Assembly: GCA_964489705.1 (NCBI GenBank)
Contig: CAZAZQ010000029.1
Span: forward strand, 1 to 19,811
Direction: 5' to 3'
DNA: 19,811 nucleotides
Source: CAZAZQ01 sp964489705
GTDB taxonomy: Bacteria; Zixibacteria; MSB-5A5; GN15; FEB-12
Below, piece after piece: positions 13,778-19,811 of the stretch. Numbering within the stretch: the stretch's first letter is position 1; each line of letters opens with the position of its first letter. A program made the translations under genes and the position numbers. The notes under the pieces were generated by a model that was not told where the DNA came from, did not search any database, and was given only the letters and a program-made list of their open reading frames with translations.

Positions 13778-16630
13778 ATGAGAAAATCAATGTTCCTCTC
13801 AGTCGGGCTTATTACCGTGCTTTTGGCAGGTTTGTTCGCTCCCGCTCAGGCACGGCTGCACCCCATATTTTCGGACAAAGCGGTTATAGATACGGTACCG
13901 TTCTATGTCGGCGCACAATATGACCCGGCGGTACCGGCTCCGAATGATTATCTGGCGCAACCGTTAGGGAAATGGCCTGCCGGCTACGACGAAGCCGTCG
14001 CCTTCCTCAAGGCGTTGGCACAGCATTCCGATCGGGTTATCCTCGAAGAGCGGGGAACAACTCACGAAGGACGGACGCTTTACAATGTTTACCTATCGAC
14101 GCCGGAGAATATCTCCAACTTGGAATCGTACCGCCCCGTCATGGATAAAGTTGCCGACCCGCGCGTCCTTACGTCGGAGACGGAGCTCGATTCTCTGATT
14201 AACGAGCTTCCCGCCTTTGCCTGGCTGGGGTATACCATCCACGGAGACGAGCTGATGGGTACCGATGCCGCGCTGCAATTAATCTATCACTTAGCAGCGG
14301 CGAACGATTCGGCAACAATGCACCTGCTGAAAAATCTGGTGATTATCATCGACCCGATGGAAAATCCCGACGGCAGGGAACGGTATCGTCACATGCTGCA
14401 AATATATCAAAGCTCGGTGCCGAATTACGACAACCAGTCGATGCAACACGAAGGAGTATGGCCCTGGGGACGCACCAACCATTACTGGTTCGACTTGAAT
14501 CGGGATTGTATTTTGGTTTCCCAACCGGAGACGGAAGGGAAAGTCAGAACCATCCTCAAATGGCACCCCGTGCTGGTAGTGGACGCCCACGGCATGGGCT
14601 CCAACGCCACCTATTTGTTTTCTCCGCCGCGGGAACCGATTAACTACAATACGCCCGCCAACGTATTGAAATGGTACAAGATCTTCAGCAAAGACCAAGC
14701 CGCCGCTTTTGACGCCCGCGGCTGGACCTACTACACCGGAGAATGGAACGAGCAGTGGTACCCCGGCTATACCTCCGCCTGGCCTACTTTCTTAGGGGCA
14801 GTCGGTATCTTGTATGAACAAGCCCGGGTGGACGGAGTGCTCGTCAAACAACGGGACGGGTATATCCTTACCTTCCATGAAGCGGTTAATCACCAGTTCA
14901 CTTCGTCGCTGGCAAACCTGACTACCGCCGCCAATCATCGGACGGAGCTCTTGCGGGATTATTATCACGCTCGGAGGAAAATCATTGACCGAGGTAAAAA
15001 AGAGCGGCTTCGGTTTCTGTTCGTGCCGGATAAAGATGAAATAAAGATGCGGAAGTTCATCCACTCGCTTTTGGCGCAAGGGATTGAGGTAGAACGCGCC
15101 ACCAAGGAATTCACCGTCGGCAAAGCTGTGGATATCTACCATACCGAGCATTCTTCCAAAACGTTCCCTGCCGGTACCTATATCGTCAACACGGCTCAAC
15201 CGAACGGCGCTCTGGCGCGGGCGGTACTTGATTTCGATCCCCATTTGAAAAAAGAGTTTCTGGAAGAGGAGCGGCGAGAGCTGGAGAAACATGGCGACTC
15301 CCGACTGTATGAAGTCACGGCATGGTCGGTACCGCTGGCGTACAATCTGGATGCTTATATGACTCGGTCCTCTTTCTCAGCGCCGACGGAACAGGTCGAC
15401 AGCGTCGTCCTTTCGGACGGAGAGGTGCATAATCCCGAAGCACAGTTCGGCTTTCTCATCGATATGGTGGGTGAGAAGACCTACGTAGCGCTGGGGCGTC
15501 TTTTTGCGGAGGAGCTGATCGTCTATTGTGCGAAGAAGCCGTTTACGGTCGAAGATCGCTCCTATCAGGCAGGGACGCTGTTCTTACGCAAACGGGGAAA
15601 TCCGGAAAATCTCCCGCAGATTTTGGAAAACATCGCCAAGGAAGTCGGCATCGATATTTACGGCATCAATACCGGCTATTCCACCGAGGGCTCTCTGCTT
15701 GGAGCACCGAGTTTTCGGCTGTTGGTTCAGCCGCGGATTGCCATCGTGGCGGGAGACGGCATGAACTATACGTCGGTCGGTTCTCTCTGGTACACGATCG
15801 ACAAGGAATTGCGCCTGCCGCATTCTCTCTTGCCGATTACCGACTTCGGTGGCCGGGATCTTTCGAAATATAACGTGTTGGTTTTCCCTTCCGCTTGGGG
15901 ACCGCTGAAAGCGATTATCGGAAAAGGAGGCAAGGAAAAGCTCGAGCGGTGGGTATCCGAAGGAGGGACGTTGATTCTGATCGGTCAATCCGCAACCTGG
16001 GCGGCGGATACTTCCCAAGCCCTTTCCCAGGCTCGCTTGAAACGGCAGGTGTTGGATAAACTTGAAATGTACCGGAAGAAATTGGAACGGGAAATCCGCG
16101 CCGAGTCGCCGAGTGTCGACACTATGGAGCTGTGGTACCCGGAAAAAGTTCCTCCCAAAGAAGCAAAAGAAAATGAACAGGGGAAAAAACCTGACGGCAA
16201 GATGAGCGACAAAGAGAAAGAAGAGCTGGATCGCTGGCAGCGGCGCTTCTTCCCCCGAGGGGCTATTCTTCGAGCTGAGGTCGACCAAGAGAATTGGCTG
16301 GCGTTCGGCATGAAAGCTTCTCTGCCGGTGATGTGCTATACTCGTTCTGCTCTGATGGCGGCTGAGCCGGTCAAGACGGTGGCTCGCTACTCCCCCGACG
16401 AGACCAAGCTGCGCTTGGCGGGGCTCCTTTGGCCTGAAGCCCGCCGACGCTGGGCTGGGACGGCGTGCATCACGAGGGAGCAGAAAGGGGCGGGACAGAT
16501 TATTCTTTTTGCCACGCCGCCCAATTTCCGCGATTATTTTTGGGGAAGCCGCCAGATGTTCGTCAACGCCCTTCTCTACGGTCCCGGAATGACTCATGTT
16601 TCCGCTCCGTATGAGAAGTTAGGGCATTGA
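13778..16630 (+). CDS. Secreted M14-family zinc carboxypeptidase with C-terminal amidotransferase-like domain
   Basis: 950 aa exported metallopeptidase. Signal peptide about 1-24 (MFLSVGLITVLLAGLFAPAQA). M14 domain about 50-380: zinc ligands His155 and Glu158 in the motif HGDE, third ligand His271 in VVDAHGMG, substrate-binding Asn241/Arg242 in DLNRD, and likely general base Glu347 in ILYEQARVDG. All key residues are present, so it should be active. The C-terminal half contains a class-I amidotransferase/ThuA-like Rossmann segment (PRIAIVAGDGMNYTS, LSKYNVLVFPS, LERWVSEGGTLILIGQSA) of unknown role, then a charged insertion and a final beta-rich part. ATG 13778 is preferred to 13772 because AAGG at 13765-13768 then has normal spacing. 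A much longer open frame (from 13559) would overlap the permease gene and lacks the signal peptide start. Likely first gene of an operon with the aldolase and AhpD-like genes. Confidence 0.88.
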   Translation: MRKSMFLSVGLITVLLAGLFAPAQARLHPIFSDKAVIDTVPFYVGAQYDPAVPAPNDYLAQPLGKWPAGYDEAVAFLKALAQHSDRVILEERGTTHEGRTLYNVYLSTPENISNLESYRPVMDKVADPRVLTSETELDSLINELPAFAWLGYTIHGDELMGTDAALQLIYHLAAANDSATMHLLKNLVIIIDPMENPDGRERYRHMLQIYQSSVPNYDNQSMQHEGVWPWGRTNHYWFDLNRDCILVSQPETEGKVRTILKWHPVLVVDAHGMGSNATYLFSPPREPINYNTPANVLKWYKIFSKDQAAAFDARGWTYYTGEWNEQWYPGYTSAWPTFLGAVGILYEQARVDGVLVKQRDGYILTFHEAVNHQFTSSLANLTTAANHRTELLRDYYHARRKIIDRGKKERLRFLFVPDKDEIKMRKFIHSLLAQGIEVERATKEFTVGKAVDIYHTEHSSKTFPAGTYIVNTAQPNGALARAVLDFDPHLKKEFLEEERRELEKHGDSRLYEVTAWSVPLAYNLDAYMTRSSFSAPTEQVDSVVLSDGEVHNPEAQFGFLIDMVGEKTYVALGRLFAEELIVYCAKKPFTVEDRSYQAGTLFLRKRGNPENLPQILENIAKEVGIDIYGINTGYSTEGSLLGAPSFRLLVQPRIAIVAGDGMNYTSVGSLWYTIDKELRLPHSLLPITDFGGRDLSKYNVLVFPSAWGPLKAIIGKGGKEKLERWVSEGGTLILIGQSATWAADTSQALSQARLKRQVLDKLEMYRKKLEREIRAESPSVDTMELWYPEKVPPKEAKENEQGKKPDGKMSDKEKEELDRWQRRFFPRGAILRAEVDQENWLAFGMKASLPVMCYTRSALMAAEPVKTVARYSPDETKLRLAGLLWPEARRRWAGTACITREQKGAGQIILFATPPNFRDYFWGSRQMFVNALLYGPGMTHVSAPYEKLGH

Positions 16631-16649
16631 GAAAAACGAAGCTGCACCT

Positions 16650-17675
16650 ATGAAGATAATTGACCTCCGTTCGGATACGGTGACCAAACCCTCACCGGAA
16701 ATGCGTCAAGCGATGTTTACTGCCGAAGTGGGAGACGATGTTTTTGGGGATGACCCGACCGTCAAGGAACTGGAACGGTATGTAGCGGACTTGTTCGACA
16801 GAGAAGCATCGCTCTTCGTTCCTTCCGGGACGATGGGAAACCAGGTCTGTTTGAAAGCTCATTCGGAACCGGGTTGGGAACTGTTGTGCGAGCGGGATTG
16901 CCATATCGTCAACTACGAAGTCGCCGGACCGGCGGTGCATTCCGGCTTGTTGGTGAACCTTCTTGCGACCGAACGGGGAATGATAACGGCGGAGATGATT
17001 CGAGAACAGATCCGTCCGGTGAACCTCCATTGTCCCCTGACCAAGTTGGTGTCGTTGGAAAACAGCCATAATCGACACGGCGGCACCATCCTCCCGCAAG
17101 AGGAAATCCTGCGGGTGCGGGAAGTCTGTGACGAGTTCGGCTTGATTCTCCATCTTGACGGGGCGCGTATCTGGAATGTCCATGTCGCTACCGGGCTTTC
17201 GCTGGCGGAGTTGACGGCGCCGTTCGATTCCGTCTCGGTCTGCCTGTCGAAAGGATTGGGAGCTCCCATCGGATCAATGATCTTAGGCTCGGCAGAGTTC
17301 GTCGAAAAGTGTCGACGAGTGCGAAAGCTTTTTGGCGGCGGCATGAGACAGGTAGGGATTATTGCGGCGGCGGGACTGTATGCGGTCAAGCACAATATCG
17401 CCCGTCTTGCCGAAGACCACTCCAACGCCAGGCTGTTGGCGGAAGGGCTGAACCGGATGGAGCGTTTCACGGTCGATCTGAGCCGTGTCCAGACGAATAT
17501 CGTCATTGCGGATATTGTCGGAGACGAAACGCCGGCGGCGCTCTTGGACAAGATGAAACGGGTCGGCGTCTTGGCGGTGCCGTTCGGCGCCAAACGGCTG
17601 CGGTTTGTAACGCATCTGGATGTCAGCCGCTCCGATTGCGAAGAGGCGTTGGGACGGATTGAGGAGATATGGTGA
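16650..17675 (+). CDS. ltaE: Low-specificity L-threonine aldolase
   Basis: 341 aa PLP-dependent fold-type I enzyme that splits L-threonine or L-allo-threonine into glycine and acetaldehyde. The N-terminus IDLRSDTVTKPSPEMRQAM and GDDVFGDDPTVKELE are signatures of the family. The lysine that forms the Schiff base is Lys201 in SVCLSKGLGAPIGS, the cofactor-nitrogen aspartate is Asp170 in HLDGARIWN, and the phosphate-binding region SGTMGNQ is at 59-65. Arg173 and His85 are also conserved positions. The length matches bacterial LtaE. It starts 19 bp after the M14 gene and ends 19 bp before the AhpD-like gene, so the three are probably cotranscribed. Nothing odd is seen in this gene. Confidence 0.93.
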   Translation: MKIIDLRSDTVTKPSPEMRQAMFTAEVGDDVFGDDPTVKELERYVADLFDREASLFVPSGTMGNQVCLKAHSEPGWELLCERDCHIVNYEVAGPAVHSGLLVNLLATERGMITAEMIREQIRPVNLHCPLTKLVSLENSHNRHGGTILPQEEILRVREVCDEFGLILHLDGARIWNVHVATGLSLAELTAPFDSVSVCLSKGLGAPIGSMILGSAEFVEKCRRVRKLFGGGMRQVGIIAAAGLYAVKHNIARLAEDHSNARLLAEGLNRMERFTVDLSRVQTNIVIADIVGDETPAALLDKMKRVGVLAVPFGAKRLRFVTHLDVSRSDCEEALGRIEEIW

Positions 17676-17694
17676 GGTAATTCGGATTAAGAGT

Positions 17695-18234
17695 ATGGCA
17701 TATATCGACTACATCTCTTACGAGGATGCTCCTCCCGAGTTGAAAAAACTCTACGAGCGCTACGGAGGCGAAAACAAGGTCCCGGCAAACATCGTCCGTA
17801 TTGCCGGGTATAATCCGAAGCTCATGGAAGCGCACATGCGCTTTTACCGTGCCCTCATGTTCGGGGAATCCCCCCTCTCGAGGCGCCGACGGGAGATGAT
17901 AGCAGTGGTGGTCTCGGCTCTTAACAAATGTCACTACTGAATTGAGCACCATTGGAACGCGTTGCGTTCCGTGGCGTCGGTCGACGAAAAGCTGAAAGAG
18001 CAACTGGTTACCGATTACAAAACGGCGGACATTTCCGACGAGGATAAATTGATTCTCGACTATGTCGAGTTGCTGAACCGCGATGCTACCCTCGTCACCC
18101 CGGAATATATCGACATGCTGAAACGTCGCGGTTTGACCGACCGTATGCTCCACGACATCGTCCAAGTCACCGCCTATTTCAACTACGTCAATCGCTTGGC
18201 GGACGGGTTGGGAGTAGAGCTGGAGGAGAACTGA
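17695..18234 (+). CDS. AhpD-like (carboxymuconolactone decarboxylase family) selenoprotein, in-frame TGA read as selenocysteine
   Basis: Read through one TGA at 17938-17940 the product is 179 aa. It matches the peroxidase-related branch of the AhpD/CMD family, whose active-site motif is E-x11-C-x2-C-x3-H. Here Glu67, Cys79 and His86 are all in place (SALNKCHY, then the TGA, then IEHHWNAL), and the TGA is codon 82, exactly where the second cysteine belongs. The frame is intact on both sides and the downstream part keeps full family character (ISDEDKLILDYVELL, TDRMLHDIVQVTAYFNYVNRLADGLGVEL). A hairpin suitable as a SECIS element follows. Family members reduce peroxides using the cysteine pair; selenocysteine would form a CxxU redox centre. 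Selenoprotein forms of AhpD-like proteins are known. The alternative is a nonsense mutation splitting the gene into 17695-17940 and a remnant to 18234. No Sec machinery gene is in the window. Confidence 0.8.
17949..17974 (+). promoter_or_regulatory. Candidate bacterial SECIS element
   Basis: A perfect 7-bp stem GGAACGC (17954-17960) with GCGTTCC (17964-17970) encloses the 3-nt loop GTT. A lower stem CCA (17949-17951) with TGG (17972-17974) flanks a small asymmetric bulge (TT against G). The loop starts 20 nt after the TGA, inside the spacing known for bacterial SECIS elements (about 16-37 nt), and begins with GU as in known SelB-binding loops. It lies within the coding sequence, as expected in bacteria. 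Confidence 0.7.
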
Positions 18235-18285
18235 TTTTTTGACGATGGAAGGAGGGAACCGAATTTGCCCGGAGGCGCAAAGGGC

Positions 18286-18315
18286 TTGACTCGATGCCTC
18301 AGGTGTATAAATTAT
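18286..18315 (+). promoter_or_regulatory. Probable promoter of tRNA-Ser
   Basis: TTGACT (18286-18291) is followed by an AT-rich block TATAAATTAT (18306-18315) just before the tRNA. With the -10 taken as TATAAA the spacer is 14 bp; using AATTAT it is 18 bp. Position directly in front of the tRNA supports it. Confidence 0.5.
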
Positions 18316-18325
18316 GCACGACTGC

Positions 18326-18413
18326 GGAGGAGTGGCTGAGTGGTCGAAAGCGGCGGTCTTGAAAACCGTTGTACCGTAAGGTACCGTGGGTTCGAATCCT
18401 ACCTCCTCCGCCA
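18326..18413 (+). tRNA. tRNA-Ser (anticodon UGA)
   Basis: Acceptor arms GGAGGAG (18326-18332) and CTCCTCC (18403-18409), discriminator G and an encoded CCA (18411-18413). The anticodon loop is C-T-TGA-A-A between GGT and ACC. A long variable arm (GTACC...GGTAC) marks a class II tRNA, and the T arm is GTGGGTTCGAATCCTAC-like. Anticodon UGA reads the serine codon UCA; it does not decode the UGA stop. It is not the selenocysteine tRNA, which would carry UCA as anticodon and an 8-bp acceptor stem. Confidence 0.96.
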
Positions 18414-18428
18414 TTTTGGTATATTCCG

Positions 18429-19746
18429 GTTACATCCTTTACACTTTATTCCGGTCAGATAGTTTACACTATGGCATATCTACCAACCTATCAGGAGGTG
18501 AGTTATGCCATGGAAGGAAACAAGTGTTATGGATGAGAGGATGAAGTTTATTGGTCGTTTACTGTCCGGAGAGAAAATGGCTCCTCTCTGTCGAGAGTTT
18601 GGGATTTCAAGAGTGACAGGGTATAAGATATGGAGTCGTTATCAGGAGAGTGGTACCGCAGGGCTGCATAACCGCAGTCGTACTCCCCACGCTCACCCCA
18701 ACAGGACCCCTTTTGAAGTAGTAGCTCTCATCATTCGCCTGAAACAAGAGAAACCTCGATGGGGAGCACCCAAGATCCGAGAGCTTATGAGCAGGCGATA
18801 TACGGGCATCAAGCTTCCATCTATCAGCACCGTGCATTGTATTCTGGATCGTCACGGTCTGGTGCATAAGAAGAGGCGGCGCAGGAAGTTCACTTCCATT
18901 GCGGGCTATCTTTCTACTCCCCGACATCCCAATGATCTCTGGTGTACGGACTTCAAGGGTCAGTTCAGGATGAAAAAAGGGGGGTATTGTTTTCCGCTTA
19001 CGATTACAGATTTCACCAGCCGTTTTCTCATTAGCTGTGAAGCGTTGCGCAGCACGTCGGAATATCCCTGTTACGCTGTATTCGCTCAGGCGTTTATGGA
19101 GTATGGGCTTCCTCATGCTATTCGCAGCGACAACGGTGTTCCCTTTGCCAGTGGTAATTCACTCTGGGGATTAACCAAGTTGTCTGTATGGTGGATTCGG
19201 CTGGGGATACAGATCGAACGTATCGCCCCCGGCAATCCCCAACAGAACGGTCGGCACGAACGAATGCACCGAACACTGAAGCTGGAAGCAACCACCCCGC
19301 CAGGTGCAAACTTGCTCCAACAGCAGGAAAAGTTCTTTGCTTTTGTCGATGAATACAACAACGAGCGCCCTCATCAGGCACTTGAGATGAAATGTCCGAG
19401 GGATGTATATGAAAGGTCACAGAAACAATACCGAGGACTACCCGATCTGACTTATCCCGGTTTCGACAAGACTCTTCTCATCACCAGTTGTGGAAGAATA
19501 TGTATGAACAGGATGAAAGTGCATATCAGCAAAGCTTTTGCCAATCAGCCGGTCGGTCTTCGGGAGGTCGATGATCACATCTGGGCTGTCTATTTCATGG
19601 ATTATCATTTAGGTTACTTTGATGAATTCAGCAGGAAATTCGCCCCAAAAGAAGATCCCTTTGGAATTAAGCTGGAAAAAGCAATATAAATCATGTATCA
19701 TAAAAGTGTAAACCATGTGCTCAGTATAAAGGGTAAACTATGTTCC
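18429..19746 (+). mobile_element. IS481-like insertion sequence
   Basis: A transposase gene is bracketed by imperfect terminal inverted repeats of about 45 bp. Left: ACAT (18432-18435), TTTACACTTTAT (18438-18449) and GTTTACACTAT (18462-18472). Right, read on the minus strand: ACAT (19743-19740), GTTTACCCTTTAT (19738-19726) and GTTTACACTTTTATG (19713-19699). The exact ends are uncertain by a few bases and no target duplication could be fixed. It lies about 15 bp after the tRNA-Ser gene. The 64 bases after it to the window end show nothing recognisable. Confidence 0.75.
18505..19689 (+). CDS. IS481-family DDE transposase
   Basis: 394 aa. The N-terminal helix-turn-helix (about 5-60: MKFIGRLLSGEKMAPLCREFGISRVTGYKIW) and a second helical region (KPRWGAPKIRELM) are typical of IS481/IS3-type integrases. 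The rve catalytic core has Asp149 (LWCTDFKGQF), Asp209 (AIRSDNGVPF) and Glu252 (QQNGRHERMHRTLK), followed by YNNERPHQAL, all intact. The C-terminal ~100 residues are a beta-rich extension. The start is supported by a strong AGGAGGTG at 18493-18500. The single uninterrupted frame, without programmed frameshift, fits IS481 rather than IS3. The complete motif set and strong ribosome-binding site suggest it is still functional. Codon choice looks somewhat different from the host genes, in line with transfer. Confidence 0.92.
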   Translation: MPWKETSVMDERMKFIGRLLSGEKMAPLCREFGISRVTGYKIWSRYQESGTAGLHNRSRTPHAHPNRTPFEVVALIIRLKQEKPRWGAPKIRELMSRRYTGIKLPSISTVHCILDRHGLVHKKRRRRKFTSIAGYLSTPRHPNDLWCTDFKGQFRMKKGGYCFPLTITDFTSRFLISCEALRSTSEYPCYAVFAQAFMEYGLPHAIRSDNGVPFASGNSLWGLTKLSVWWIRLGIQIERIAPGNPQQNGRHERMHRTLKLEATTPPGANLLQQQEKFFAFVDEYNNERPHQALEMKCPRDVYERSQKQYRGLPDLTYPGFDKTLLITSCGRICMNRMKVHISKAFANQPVGLREVDDHIWAVYFMDYHLGYFDEFSRKFAPKEDPFGIKLEKAI

Positions 19747-19811
19747 AGTAAGTACATTTGTTAGGTGGTGCTGAATCTTTGTTGATTCCCTTCGTATTCA
19801 AAAAGCAGTCC

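Noticed and set aside
13559..16630. Long version of the M14 gene starting inside the permease gene
   Set aside because: The extra residues are out of frame with the permease and precede a clear signal peptide with its own start.
17695..17940. A short stand-alone gene ending at the TGA
   Set aside because: The protein would stop inside the active-site motif, and the downstream frame continues with full family character; selenocysteine read-through explains both.
18326..18413. tRNA with UGA anticodon as a selenocysteine or suppressor tRNA
   Set aside because: Anticodon UGA reads UCA (serine). A tRNA that reads UGA needs anticodon UCA; the acceptor stem is also the normal 7 bp.

Overview
The window looks like chromosomal DNA of a Gram-negative-type bacterium with roughly balanced GC. 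Gene content fits an uncultured lineage near the FCB superphylum (Zixibacteria-like): a cytosolic S9 peptidase, a two-domain M14 peptidase, secreted DUF4097/Toast_rack proteins and bactofilin-like membrane proteins. This taxonomic guess is inference from gene style only; there is no rRNA or marker gene here.

Region 1 (1-3808, + strand) is an apparent cluster: an ECF sigma factor, a secreted DUF4097-type beta-repeat protein, a secreted bactofilin-like protein with a four-helix membrane tail, and a secreted Toast_rack-like protein. No anti-sigma factor is recognisable. Region 2 (3856-6286) holds a minus-strand GAF plus HisKA protein with no kinase catalytic domain, then a second bactofilin-plus-membrane protein. 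Region 3 (6287-9780) has an intergenic structured repeat, an S9 prolyl-oligopeptidase-type peptidase, and a convergent two-gene operon: an HPt-like protein lacking the phosphoacceptor histidine, coupled to a double-receiver response regulator. Region 4 (10032-12088, minus strand) carries a small membrane protein whose 5' end looks frameshifted, two more copies of the structured repeat, a cupin, and a very basic SANT/Myb-like protein followed by a clear terminator. Region 5 (12565-18234, + strand) has an AI-2E-family permease, a large secreted M14 metallopeptidase, a threonine aldolase and an AhpD-like protein. Region 6 is tRNA-Ser(UGA) followed by an IS481-like insertion sequence.

The most notable item is the AhpD-like gene at 17695-18234. 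Its frame is interrupted only once, by a TGA that sits exactly where the second cysteine of the family motif E-x11-C-x2-C-x3-H belongs. A strong hairpin with a GTT loop follows 20 nt later, at the distance expected of a bacterial SECIS element. The simplest reading is a selenoprotein with a CxxU active site that routine gene calling would split in two. The second is a family of intergenic repeats (three full copies and one fragment) that fold into a four-helix cloverleaf followed by a conserved tail hairpin. Others are the signalling proteins lacking key catalytic parts, the sigma/beta-solenoid envelope cluster, and the histone-H1-like SANT protein.
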